64,000 nt of DNA from VAZQ01 sp963763365. Its GTDB lineage: Bacteria > Pseudomonadota > Alphaproteobacteria > Rhizobiales > Xanthobacteraceae. A model generated the notes under the pieces. That model had not been told where the DNA came from. It saw nothing but the letters and a program-made list of their open reading frames with translations, and did not search any database. Positions 1-8,814 of the stretch are shown here, piece by piece. Position 1 is the first letter of the stretch. Each line of letters starts with the position of its first letter. The translations under genes and the position numbers were made by a program. The DNA is taken from NCBI GenBank assembly GCA_963763365.1, contig CAVXOE010000011.1, positions 372,001 through 436,000 on the forward strand, written 5' to 3'.

Positions 1-647
1 AGTTCTTTGTCCGCAAGGATTCCGGCATCAAGACCATCGCCGACCTGAAGGGCAAGGTGCTCGCCACCAACGTGGTCGGTGCCGGCGTGGACATCGCTAT
101 GAAGGCCGGCCTGAAGAAGCACGGCCTGATCGACAAGCGTGACTTCACGGTGATCGAGGCGCCGTTCCCGACCATGCCGGCGATGCTCAATGACAAGAAG
201 GCCGACCTCGTGACCGCGGTGATGCCGTTCGCGCTCAATCCGATGCTCAACCAGATCGGCGTGCCGCTCTACGACCAGACCGAGGGCATGGGCACGACTC
301 AATTCACGGCCTGGACCGCGCGGAAATCGTGGATCGACAAGAACCGCGCCGCACTGGTCGACTACATGGAGGATATGATCCGCATCGTGCGCTGGTATCT
401 CGACCCGAAGAACCATGACGAGGCGACCAAGATCGCCTCGAACCTGCTCAAGGTCCCACCCGAGCGCGCCGCTTGGATATTCACCAAGCAGGACTATTAT
501 CGCGACCCGGACATGATGCCGGACCTCGTGGCGCTGCAACGCAATGTCGACACGACGTTGGAATTGGGCTTCATCAAATCGCGTCTCGACGTCAAGCAAC
601 ACTCCGATCTCGGTCTGATTGAAGAAGCGGCGAAAAGGCTCAAGTAG
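1..647 (+). CDS. ABC transporter substrate-binding protein, 5' end cut off
   Basis: The reading frame is already open at base 3, so the start lies upstream of the window and only the C-terminal ~214 residues are present. The remaining protein looks like the C-terminal lobe of an NMT1/SsuA/TauA-type periplasmic binding protein, with the typical segment FFVRKDSGIKTIADLKGK near the window edge, where these proteins test a 'path' to the ligand. Such proteins capture small organic anions (sulfonates, nitrate, pyrimidine precursors) and hand them to an ABC permease. No permease or ATPase follows, so its partners should be upstream. The ligand cannot be read from the sequence. The family call is moderately secure. 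Confidence 0.75.
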   Translation, partial: FFVRKDSGIKTIADLKGKVLATNVVGAGVDIAMKAGLKKHGLIDKRDFTVIEAPFPTMPAMLNDKKADLVTAVMPFALNPMLNQIGVPLYDQTEGMGTTQFTAWTARKSWIDKNRAALVDYMEDMIRIVRWYLDPKNHDEATKIASNLLKVPPERAAWIFTKQDYYRDPDMMPDLVALQRNVDTTLELGFIKSRLDVKQHSDLGLIEEAAKRLK

Positions 648-745
648 CACCCCCGATCTCGAGGTTTCGTCGAAGCCACAGTGAATTCGCATTCGTCAAC
701 GTCGGATCACTGCAGCGGCACATAGCCCTTCGGGAGGAGCTATCG

Positions 746-1712
746 ATGCGGATGGTCGCTTCGCTGCTCGCATTGCTCGCGGTCGTGACGAGTGCGTCTG
801 CCGAAACGCAGCACTACCCCAACCGCCTCATCAAGATGGTCGTGCCGTTCCCCGCAGGCGGACCGATCGACATCACCGCACGGCTGGTCGTTCAACGGCT
901 TTCGCCGCTCCTTGGCCAAACGGTGATCATCGAAAACCGCGGTGGCGCCGGCGGCGCCCTTGGGTCGAAGTTCGTCGCCAACGCGGACCCGGACGGGTAC
1001 ACGCTGCTGTTTGGAAATGCGAGTTCGCTGGTGGTCGGCCCCGCCGTCTTCCGCTTCCGCGACTATGACACGCTCAAGAATTTCACCCCGGTCGCCAAGG
1101 TCACCGAAGGCCACGAACTGTTGGTGGTCGCGCCGGATTTACCGGTCAAGACCGTGATGGACCTGGTCGCGTTTGCGAAGGCTAACCCCGGCAGGCTCAA
1201 CTTCGGCTCCATGGGTTACGGCAACATGACCCATTTGATCGGGGAGATGTTCAAGCTCCAGACCGGGACAGACTTTACCCATGTTCCCTACAAGGGCTCT
1301 CCGGAAGCGGTTGCCGGTCTTGTGAACTCCCAGGTTCAAATGCTGTTTGGGGAAATCGCGGGCCTCCTGCCGCACGCACGCGAAGGAAAGATTCGCGCGC
1401 TCGGGATATCGAGCGCGTTGCGCACTGCTCTGGCACCGGAATTGCCGACCCTGATCGAAGGGGGCCTAATCGATTTCGTCGCGCTCACATTCACCGGCGT
1501 GGTCGCCCCCGCCGGGACGCCTGTGGCGATCGTCAACAACGCTCAACGCTGCAATCAACACGGCGGTAGCGGAGCCCGATATGATCGCTGCACTAGGCAA
1601 GCTCGGCGCCGAGGTAAGAACCGGTTCAGCGCAGGATTTTGCGTCTTTCATCGCGCGGGAACGTGCCAAATGGGTCGATGTGGTGACCCGCACAGGCATC
1701 AAGGCGGAATGA
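746..1712 (+). CDS. Bug-family (TctC-like) solute receptor, frameshifted near its 3' end
   Basis: This is a periplasmic receptor of the tripartite tricarboxylate transporter (Bug) family. It has a signal peptide ending near ASAE, then the family hallmarks VPFPAGGPIDITAR and DPDGYTLLFG. The start at 746 has a good ribosome site (GGAGGAG at 733-739). As written the frame runs to 1747 with a meaningless Cys/Arg-rich tail. Removing one C at about 1540 restores a standard Bug C-terminus (LNAAINTAVAEPDMIAALGKL and onward) ending in TGA at 1710-1712. The restored length is 321 residues, normal for the family. The change is therefore a single-base insertion, either a real mutation or a sequence error. 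No TctA or TctB gene is nearby. Confidence 0.8.
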
Positions 1713-1762
1713 ACCAAACCGTTTGCCGTCGTGGCCCGTTCAAATGACCATCCGGAGAATGC

Positions 1763-2923
1763 ATGTCCAATTCACCAAAATACTTCATGTACTTTCCGGG
1801 AAATTATCGTTGGTCCGCGGCGTTCGGGAACATGCTGGGTCGTTCCATTTACGGCGGCGCCGACATCAGTGAGCTCTACAAGATTGGGCGTCTGCTGGAG
1901 GGGAAAGGCGGCGAGGACGACGAAGCCTGGTTCGACGCCTGTGTCAAAATCGCCGACGAAGTGCGCGTACGTGCGGAGCGTTTCCGAAGCTCGCACCATC
2001 CGATCTCGGCCGCCGCGTTCTATCTGCGCGCCTGCCATTACTACCAGATGGGCGAGCGATTCAGAACGCCGAAGGATAAGAAGGCACTCGATGCGTATCG
2101 TGTGGCCGTGGATTGCTTTCATCAATTCGTTGCACACACGGACGTGAAGATCGAGATTGTCGAGGTCCCGTTCGAAGGGAAGCATCTCCCCGGCTATTTC
2201 GTACATGCTCAGAATGCCAAGTCGGCGCAGACGCCGTGCGTGGTATTTTTCGACGGGCTCGATGTGACCAAGGAAATTCAGTACGTCGCCGGGGTGCCTG
2301 ACCTGATCAAGCGCGGGATCTCGGTCCTGGTCATGGACGGCCCCGGAACGGGCGAGGCGATCCGCTTTCGGGATATCTATCTGCGGCACGATTACGAGAA
2401 GGCCGGCAGCGCCTGCATCGATTTCCTGGAAAAGCGCAACGACGTCGATCCGAAGAAAATCGGCATCGTGGCAATCAGTCTGGGTGGATACTATGCGCCG
2501 CGCTGTGCTTCGCTCGAGCCGCGCTTTGCGGCCTGCATCGCCTGGGGCGCAATCTGGGACTACCACGGCGTCTGGAAACGACGCATCGAAGCGCAGTTCA
2601 AGGCATCGCTTTCAGTGCCGGGACATCACATCATGTGGATCGTGGGTGCCGGCACACTCGAAGAAGCGCTCAAACGTCTTGAGCCGTTCAAGCTCGACGG
2701 CGTCGTTCAGAAGATGCGCTGTCCGTTCCTGTGCGTTCACGGAGAGGACGACGAGCAGATTCCGCTGAAAGATGCGCAGGCGCTCTACGACGCCTGCGGC
2801 TCTCAAGACAAGACGTTGCGCGTGTTCACCGCTGAAGAAGGCGGCGCGCAGCACTGCCAGCGGGACTATCTCACGCTGGGCACGGCGACCATGTGGAGCT
2901 GGTTCGAGGACAAGCTGGGATGA
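1763..2923 (+). CDS. alpha/beta hydrolase with N-terminal helical cap
   Basis: A 386-residue cytoplasmic serine hydrolase. Residues 1-125 form a mainly helical cap; the rest is an alpha/beta-hydrolase core. The nucleophile elbow is AISLGG with Ser239. The acid is probably Asp329 or Asp330 in GEDDEQIP, and the base His364 in AQHCQRD. The cap-plus-core layout and length resemble the FrsA/DUF1100 and 2,6-dihydroxypseudooxynicotine hydrolase group, which cleaves C-C or ester bonds. It follows the frameshifted Bug receptor closely and precedes an amidohydrolase, suggesting a small catabolic unit. A paralogue lies at 59554-60672. The substrate is unknown. Confidence 0.8.
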   Translation: MSNSPKYFMYFPGNYRWSAAFGNMLGRSIYGGADISELYKIGRLLEGKGGEDDEAWFDACVKIADEVRVRAERFRSSHHPISAAAFYLRACHYYQMGERFRTPKDKKALDAYRVAVDCFHQFVAHTDVKIEIVEVPFEGKHLPGYFVHAQNAKSAQTPCVVFFDGLDVTKEIQYVAGVPDLIKRGISVLVMDGPGTGEAIRFRDIYLRHDYEKAGSACIDFLEKRNDVDPKKIGIVAISLGGYYAPRCASLEPRFAACIAWGAIWDYHGVWKRRIEAQFKASLSVPGHHIMWIVGAGTLEEALKRLEPFKLDGVVQKMRCPFLCVHGEDDEQIPLKDAQALYDACGSQDKTLRVFTAEEGGAQHCQRDYLTLGTATMWSWFEDKLG

Positions 2924-2965
2924 CGGCGAGAGCGCGATCATCAAACATGGGTGCGCCAGGACAAT

Positions 2966-3130
2966 TCAGTTCGCCTTGACGCCGGAACGGCGTACGACAT
3001 CGCTCCACACATCGATCTCTCGCGCAACAAGCTGCGCAAATTCCTCGGGCGTCGAGCCGACACGTTCGGCCCCGAGTTCCTGAAAACGCGCAGCGACCTC
3101 GGGTGACTGCCGCGCCTCGCGCGCCCGTCG
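2966..3130 (-). pseudogene. 3' remnant of a Bug-family receptor gene
   Basis: On the minus strand, reading upstream from a TGA at 2966-2968, about 50 codons encode the typical end of a Bug receptor: a segment like SPEVAARFQELGAERVGS, then TPEEFAQLVAREIDVW and a Val-Arg-Arg-Ser-Gly-Val-Lys ending. The frame meets a stop near 3148-3150 and nothing upstream in any frame resembles the other 270 residues. It is therefore a truncated fragment, oriented opposite to its neighbours. Apart from this scrap I see nothing coding in the 2924-3300 gap. Confidence 0.65.
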
Positions 3131-3300
3131 AGATGCTGAGATTTGTCATGAACGTCGTGCCGGTCGGCGGGCTGCCGCCGGCCCGGTTCCTTCCGCTGCG
3201 ATGACGCACTTGCCGGGCGCGAAACCAACCTTTATGCGCTCGGATCGAGCAGGCTATAATGCCGGGTGCGGCACAACCAAAATGAAACCACAGGGCAGTA

Positions 3301-4275
3301 ATGCGAACCATCACTCTTGAAGAACACTTCGTCAGTCCTGGCTTCCTTGCAGGCCCCGGCAAGACTTTCCTTGAACAGCTCCGCAGCCGCGGACCTAGGG
3401 GCATAAAGATCGGTGAGGACCTTCAGGAGGTCGGCAACAAGCGCATTGCCGAAATGGACGCGGCCGGCATCGATATGCAAGTGCTCTCGCTCAATTCTCC
3501 CGGTGTCGAGCAGGCCGAAGCGTCCGAGCAATTGGCGATCGCAGTCGACTCGAACGACTTTCTTGCCGAAGCGGTGAAGAAGCATCCAAAGCGGTTCGCG
3601 GCCTTCGCGGCCTTGCCGATTGCCGTGCCGGACAAGGCGGCCGAAGAGCTCGAGCGCCGCGTCCGGCAGCAAGGCTTCAAAGGCACGCTGATCAACGGTC
3701 ACACCCGCGGCCGATATCTCGACGACAAGGTCTTTTGGCCGATCCTGGAGCGCGCCGAAGCGCTCAACGTGCCGGTCTATCTGCATCCGACCGTGCCGCC
3801 GAAGGCGGTTGTCGAAGCATCGTTCGGCGGCTTTTCTCCGGCCGTGACCTCCCTGCTCGCAGCCGGAGCCTGGGGGTGGCATATCGAAACAGCCGTCCAT
3901 CTCGTTCGTATGGTCGTCGGTGGCGTGTTCGATCGCTACCCGAAGCTGCAAGTCGTGATTGGCCATCTGGGCGAAGGCATTCCGTTCATGCTGCCAAGGC
4001 TTACCAGGAACCTGCCGAAGGAGGTGACAAAGCTCGACCGTCCCGTCGCCGCCTATCTGCGCGAGAATGTTCACTACACATTCGGCGGCTTCAATTTCCC
4101 CGCGACATTCCTGAACCTGCTGCTCGAAGTCGGCGTCGACCGAATTATGTTCTCTGTCGATTATCCGTACGGCTCGATGGCGGAGGCGCATGCATTCCTG
4201 CAACAGATTCCGGTGAGCGACGGGGACCGGGAGCGTATCGCCCACGGCAATGCCGAGAAGCTGATGGGTTTGTAG
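3301..4275 (+). CDS. amidohydrolase-family (ACMSD / gamma-resorcylate decarboxylase-like) enzyme
   Basis: A 324-residue TIM-barrel protein of the Amidohydrolase_2 family. Expected metal or catalytic positions are visible: Glu-x-His in LEEHF (Glu7-His9), His162 in YLHPTVP, His222 in GHLGEGIPF and Asp287 in SVDYPYG. This is the pattern of zinc- or manganese-dependent non-oxidative decarboxylases such as gamma-resorcylate, 2,3-dihydroxybenzoate and aminocarboxymuconate-semialdehyde decarboxylases. It probably decarboxylates or hydrolyses a (hydroxy)aromatic acid. It follows an alpha/beta hydrolase and precedes a flavoprotein oxidoreductase on the same strand. The exact substrate cannot be assigned. 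Confidence 0.82.
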   Translation: MRTITLEEHFVSPGFLAGPGKTFLEQLRSRGPRGIKIGEDLQEVGNKRIAEMDAAGIDMQVLSLNSPGVEQAEASEQLAIAVDSNDFLAEAVKKHPKRFAAFAALPIAVPDKAAEELERRVRQQGFKGTLINGHTRGRYLDDKVFWPILERAEALNVPVYLHPTVPPKAVVEASFGGFSPAVTSLLAAGAWGWHIETAVHLVRMVVGGVFDRYPKLQVVIGHLGEGIPFMLPRLTRNLPKEVTKLDRPVAAYLRENVHYTFGGFNFPATFLNLLLEVGVDRIMFSVDYPYGSMAEAHAFLQQIPVSDGDRERIAHGNAEKLMGL

Positions 4276-4321
4276 TGAGAAAACGCAGTCTCAATTTGCT
4301 TATCCGCCAGTACGGCCAGCA

Positions 4322-6169
4322 ATGAGCCAGATCACGCGGCGCGATTTCGTCAATGGCGCCGCGCTCACCGTTGCCGCCGGGCTCACCCCGATGGCGCAGC
4401 TGGCGGCGGAACCAGCGCGCTATCCGCCCGCGCTCACCGGGCTGCGCGGCCAGCATCCCGGATCATTTGAGACCGCGCACCAGGTCGCGCGTGAGCGCGG
4501 CCGTTTCGCTGCCGGTGATTTGGCCGCGGAAGAACGCTACGATCTGGTGGTCGTCGGCGCGGGCATCAGCGGGCTTTCGGCGGCATTCTTTTACCGGCGT
4601 ATCAGGCCCGATGCGCGCATTCTCCTGCTCGACAATCACGACGATTTCGGCGGCCACGCCAAACGCAACGAGTTCGTTTTGGACGGAAAACTCATGATCG
4701 GCTATGGCGGCAGCCAGTCGATCGATTCGCCGAATACCGAATGGAGCACAACCGCCAAAGGCCTGTTGCGCGATCTCGGCGTCAACCTCGAACGATTTTC
4801 GACTGCCTTCGATCGCACGCTGTACGCTTCGCTCGGGCTGTCGACCGGGCTGTTCCTTCCGCGCGAATTTTTCGCGCGCGATACATTGTTACAAGGCGAT
4901 GGACTGGTCGGTTCCAGCAACGACGAGACGCGCCGGTTGTCGAATGCCAGGCGGCTCACTGAATTTATCGCCGGATTGCCGATCACCGAGCCCAGCAAGA
5001 CGCAGCTTCTGGCTCTATACGACAAGAAGCGCGATCCGCTGGCCGGACGGTCGCGGTCTGAGAAAGCCAGAGTTTTGAAGTCGACCAGCTATCGCGATTA
5101 CCTCACGCGCATCTGCGGCTGCAGCGAGGAGGTCGCCAATTGCTTCCAGGGCCGTACCCTCGGCTACTACGGGGTGGGCTGCGATTCCGTGCCCGCCTCC
5201 GAGGCGCGCGATGCCGGCTATCCGGGCTTCGACGGGCTTGGCTTGCCGGGCGGCAGCAAGCGCGGCGAGCCCTACATCTACCATTTCCCCGATGGCAACG
5301 CGTCGTTGGCCCGCTTGCTGGTTCGTGCACTCATCCCCGGCGTCGCACCCGGCCAAACGATGGAAGATGTGGTGCTGGCGCCGTTCGATTATCGCCGGCT
5401 GGACAACGCAGTCGAAAATGTACGCATTCGCCTGGGTTCAACCTGCACCGAGGTCCGCAACACCGGTGCCGGTGCAGTTGTCAGCTATGTGCGCGATGGG
5501 GCCATGCACCGCGTCGAGGCAAGGCACGTGGTGCTCGCCTGCTTCCATATGATGATCCCTCATCTCATGCCGGAATTGCCGACAATACAGCGCGATGCAT
5601 TGGCACAGAACGTCAAGACTCCCATCGTCTACACCAACGTGCTGGTGCGCAATTGGCATCCCTGGGTGGCGCTCAAGGTGCACGCGATCAACGCCCCGAT
5701 GTCGTTCCACCATCGGATCACGCTCGATTTTCCGGTCAGCCTCGGCGGGTATCGGCATCCGCGCCTTCCCTCCGAGCCGATGTGCCTCCATCTCGTTCAC
5801 GTCGCGGGCGAACCCAACAAGGGGCTGACGATGCGTGAGCAATTCCGCATCGGCCAGGGCAGGCTGCTGACGATGACGTTTGCCGACTTCGAAGACCGGA
5901 TTCGCGACGATCTCGACCGAATGCTCGGACCGGGCGGCTTTTCGAGCGCGCGCGACATCGCGGCCATCACCGTCAACCGTTGGCCGCACGGCTACAGCTA
6001 TGTGGCCAATTCGCTGTACGACCCCGACGACTACGAGGACACCGTGCTGGCGCGCGCAAGAGCGCCGCGAGGCCGTGTGGCCATTGCCAATACCGACTCT
6101 GGCGGCGACGCTTTCGCTCATCTCGCCATAGATCAAGCGGCCCGCGCAGTGCGCGAATTGGTTGGATGA
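4322..6169 (+). CDS. Tat-exported FAD-dependent oxidoreductase, spermidine dehydrogenase-like
   Basis: A 615-residue flavoprotein. The N-terminus carries a twin-arginine signal (TRRDFVNGAALTVAAG), so it is probably exported folded. The dinucleotide-binding motif is VVVGAGISGLSAAF (GxGxxG at 79-84), followed by the acidic end of strand 2 (LLLDNHDDFGGHAKRNEF). The N-terminal arrangement and length resemble the periplasmic spermidine dehydrogenase SpdH, which oxidises polyamines with an electron acceptor. A C-terminal segment, VAIANTDSGGDAFAHLAIDQ, looks like the second FAD-binding region. It starts 46 bases after the amidohydrolase. The precise amine or other substrate is inferred only from overall similarity. 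Confidence 0.75.
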   Translation: MSQITRRDFVNGAALTVAAGLTPMAQLAAEPARYPPALTGLRGQHPGSFETAHQVARERGRFAAGDLAAEERYDLVVVGAGISGLSAAFFYRRIRPDARILLLDNHDDFGGHAKRNEFVLDGKLMIGYGGSQSIDSPNTEWSTTAKGLLRDLGVNLERFSTAFDRTLYASLGLSTGLFLPREFFARDTLLQGDGLVGSSNDETRRLSNARRLTEFIAGLPITEPSKTQLLALYDKKRDPLAGRSRSEKARVLKSTSYRDYLTRICGCSEEVANCFQGRTLGYYGVGCDSVPASEARDAGYPGFDGLGLPGGSKRGEPYIYHFPDGNASLARLLVRALIPGVAPGQTMEDVVLAPFDYRRLDNAVENVRIRLGSTCTEVRNTGAGAVVSYVRDGAMHRVEARHVVLACFHMMIPHLMPELPTIQRDALAQNVKTPIVYTNVLVRNWHPWVALKVHAINAPMSFHHRITLDFPVSLGGYRHPRLPSEPMCLHLVHVAGEPNKGLTMREQFRIGQGRLLTMTFADFEDRIRDDLDRMLGPGGFSSARDIAAITVNRWPHGYSYVANSLYDPDDYEDTVLARARAPRGRVAIANTDSGGDAFAHLAIDQAARAVRELVG

Positions 6170-6350
6170 ATTTGAGTTTGCCGACAGCCCCCCAAAGATA
6201 TCCACTTCCAAAATCATTCGATTACTTCGTCATCATCGCTTCCACCCTGAGTGGTTCCAATGTTACGGCTGAAATGAGAAACTCGACTGGAAGAAGCACT
6301 GGCTTGCACACGATGCGAGCGGAAGCCGCCCAACTTGACCGATTGAAACG

Positions 6351-7715
6351 ATGACGAGCGAGCCGGACCCCATCGGACGAGCGCCCCACGGACGGCTTAT
6401 GCCATTGGCGCTGGTCGCGCCGATCGTGGGTGCGATGACCGGGCTTGTCTGCGCCATCTTCCGGATCGTGCTGGAGCACGCCGATCGCCTCCGCGACGCC
6501 CTGATCGTCTGGGCGCACGGTCATGAGCTCGAGGGCTTCCTCATTCTGGTGGGCGTGTGCGCCACGGCGGCCGCGATCTCGGCCTACCTGGTGCGCGCAT
6601 TTTCTCCGCATGCGGCGGGAAGCGGCATCCCGCATGCCGAGGCGGTTCTGCGCGGGCAACTGGCGCCCGCCCCCTACACGCTGGTGCCGGTGAAGTTCCT
6701 CGGCGGCGTTCTGGCAATCGGCTCGGGGCTTGCGCTCGGGCGAGAGGGCCCGAGCGTGCAAATGGGCGCGAGCATCGCCTTCCTGACGGGACGGCTGTGT
6801 CGCATGAGCTGGTCGGATTGCCGCGTGCTGCTGGCCGCCGGTGCAGGCGCCGGTCTCGCCACCGCGTTCAACGCTCCGATCGCGGGGGCAATCTTCGTGC
6901 TCGAAGAGTTGGTGCAACGCTTCGAGCATCGTGTCGCCATCGCGGCGCTCGCCGCATCGGCAACCGCGATCGCGGTGGCGCGCCAGTTTCTCGGCAATAT
7001 GCCCGACTTCCAGGTCGAGCCGGTGAATTATGCGCAAGTGGAATCGCTGCCGTTGTTCCTTGTGCTTGGTGCGATCGCAGGCCTCATCGCGGTCGGTTAC
7101 AACCGCGCGCTTCTCACGTCCCTCAGCGCACTGGAACGGTTGACGAAACTGCCGGTCGAGGTTCGCGCCTGGCTGATCGGCGCGATGGTCGGAATCCTGG
7201 CCTGGTTTGCTCCAGATTTGGTCGGCGGCGGTGACAACATTACGCAAAGCACGCTGACCGGTCGCAATGTCCTCACGGTCGTTCTGATCGCGTTTGGGAT
7301 CAGATTCGTCCTGAGCGTCGCGTCCTATACGGCCGGTACGCCGGGTGGATTGTTTGCGCCCCTCCTCGTGTTGGGAGCGCAGCTAGGGATCGCGTTCGGC
7401 TCGGCGTGCCGAACGGCGTTCCCGACGCTCGGTATCCAGCCCGAAGCATTCGCCCTCGTCGGCATGGCCGCATTCTTCACCGGAGTGGTTCGCGCCCCGG
7501 TGACCGGGATCGTGCTTGTCACCGAGATGACCGCAAACGTAACGATGCTGCTGCCGATGCTGGGCGCATGCTTCATCGCCATGCTGGTTCCGACGTTGCT
7601 CGGCAATGCCCCGATCTATGAATCGCTGCGTGAGGTCACGCTACGCCGCGAGCGAATGAGCCAAGCAAAAGTAAAGGCAGCAGCCTCGCCGCCCGGGCGA
7701 CAGCAGGACGATTAG
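6351..7715 (+). CDS. CLC-family chloride channel / H+-Cl- antiporter
   Basis: A 454-residue polytopic membrane protein with CLC signatures in order: GSGIP at residues 90-94, GREGP at 130-134 (Glu132 would be the external gating glutamate), an EE pair at 185-186 matching the internal proton glutamate of E. coli ClcA, and GLFAP at 333-337. There are no C-terminal CBS domains. The central chloride-coordinating tyrosine of ClcA (Tyr445, in DNYQLILP) aligns with Val397 in ANVTMLLP, which may alter anion selectivity or coupling. It is probably transcribed alone; 181 bases separate it from the flavoprotein gene and a minus-strand gene follows. Confidence 0.9.
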   Translation: MTSEPDPIGRAPHGRLMPLALVAPIVGAMTGLVCAIFRIVLEHADRLRDALIVWAHGHELEGFLILVGVCATAAAISAYLVRAFSPHAAGSGIPHAEAVLRGQLAPAPYTLVPVKFLGGVLAIGSGLALGREGPSVQMGASIAFLTGRLCRMSWSDCRVLLAAGAGAGLATAFNAPIAGAIFVLEELVQRFEHRVAIAALAASATAIAVARQFLGNMPDFQVEPVNYAQVESLPLFLVLGAIAGLIAVGYNRALLTSLSALERLTKLPVEVRAWLIGAMVGILAWFAPDLVGGGDNITQSTLTGRNVLTVVLIAFGIRFVLSVASYTAGTPGGLFAPLLVLGAQLGIAFGSACRTAFPTLGIQPEAFALVGMAAFFTGVVRAPVTGIVLVTEMTANVTMLLPMLGACFIAMLVPTLLGNAPIYESLREVTLRRERMSQAKVKAAASPPGRQQDD

Positions 7716-7738
7716 CGGCGCCGTCTTCCGCGATCGGA

Positions 7739-8713
7739 TCAATTCATGCTGGCGCCTGAGACGCGGACGACCTCGCCCCACTTTGCATATTCAGCGCGTT
7801 GATACTCGGCAAGCACATCGGCTGCGCCGGTCTGAACAAGGCCACCGACCTTTGCTATGGCTTGTATCATAGGTGGCTGAGCCAAGACGTCCGCGACCGC
7901 GCGCTGCAATGTGCCGATCACCGGCGCAGGTGTGCCCGCCGGAGCATACATCGCATACCATCCCTCCGATATCACACCCGCGATGCCCGCCTCGATGACG
8001 GTCGGCACGTCGGGAAGAATTTGACTCCGCTGCTCACTTGCGACCCCGAGCGCCTTGAAGGCGCCCGACTGGATATGAGAAACGACGACCGGAATGTCGA
8101 CCAGAAGCATGTCGATCTCGCCAGCCAGCAGCGCGGTTACTGCCGGCGCGCCTCCACGATACGGCACGTGCAGAACGTCGATGCCGGCCCGCATCTTGAA
8201 CAACTCGCCTGCAAGGTGAACCGAGCTGCCGCTGCCTGTCGATCCGAATGTCATCTTGCCCGGATGCGCCTTGGCGAACTCCTGCAGTTCTTTCGCGGTG
8301 TTGGCCTGCACATGCTTGCCGACCACCAGAACCATTGGCGTGCCGACCACGCGACAAATTGGCGCCAGATCCTTGAACGGGTCGTACCGAATGTTCGACT
8401 GCATATGAGGAACAATGACCAGCGCCCCGGCCGACGCGAACACGATCGTGTAGCCGTCCGGTTGTGCGCGAGCCGCCGCCTCCACGGCCAAAGTGCCCGC
8501 CGCACCGCCCCGGTTCTCGATGATAATGGGCTGACCCAAACGCGCCGACAGCGCCGGTCCGATGATGCGCCCGACCGTATCGACCGTGCCGCCCGGCGGA
8601 AATCCGATCAACATGCGAATGGGGCGGTCGGGATATGTTTGCGCGCCCGCGGACGTTGGACCGCACAGCGCTGTTCCGACTGCGAGTGCGCTAAAGCGGC
8701 GCCTGCTCAACAT
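7739..8713 (-). CDS. Bug-family (TctC-like) solute receptor
   Basis: An intact 324-residue periplasmic receptor. It has an N-terminal signal beginning MLSRRRFSALAVG, an Ala-rich cleavage region before QTYPDRPIRM, and the Bug hallmarks FPPGGTVDTVGR, ENRGGAAGTLAVE and QPDGYTIVF. The family folds as a two-lobed Venus flytrap and binds small carboxylates. There is no TctA/TctB partner nearby, so it is an orphan receptor. Its Shine-Dalgarno (GGAGGTC) lies 6 bases before the ATG and forms one arm of a perfect hairpin at 8720-8737, which could limit translation. Confidence 0.9.
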   Translation of the reverse strand: MLSRRRFSALAVGTALCGPTSAGAQTYPDRPIRMLIGFPPGGTVDTVGRIIGPALSARLGQPIIIENRGGAAGTLAVEAAARAQPDGYTIVFASAGALVIVPHMQSNIRYDPFKDLAPICRVVGTPMVLVVGKHVQANTAKELQEFAKAHPGKMTFGSTGSGSSVHLAGELFKMRAGIDVLHVPYRGGAPAVTALLAGEIDMLLVDIPVVVSHIQSGAFKALGVASEQRSQILPDVPTVIEAGIAGVISEGWYAMYAPAGTPAPVIGTLQRAVADVLAQPPMIQAIAKVGGLVQTGAADVLAEYQRAEYAKWGEVVRVSGASMN

Positions 8714-8719
8714 GACGAG

Positions 8720-8737
8720 GACCTCCGTGAGGAGGTC
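8720..8737 (-). promoter_or_regulatory. perfect hairpin sequestering the Bug receptor's ribosome site
   Basis: The plus strand reads GACCTCC-GTGA-GGAGGTC, a 7-bp perfect stem with a 4-base loop. On the minus strand the 3' arm is the Shine-Dalgarno (GGAGGTC) of the receptor gene starting at 8713. An mRNA hairpin here would hide the ribosome site. No ligand domain is visible, so a simple thermosensor-like or accessibility role is only a guess. Confidence 0.45.
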
Positions 8738-8814
8738 ATGATAGATGCCGTTTGATGTCGATCAAGCCTGCTGATCGCGACAATCTTCCAAGCGGGGAAT
8801 GTTACATTACCCTC

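Noticed and set aside
3232..4245. 337-residue minus-strand frame opposite the amidohydrolase
   Set aside because: The plus-strand gene carries all metal-ligand motifs of its family; the antisense frame has a biased Arg/His composition and is a shadow.
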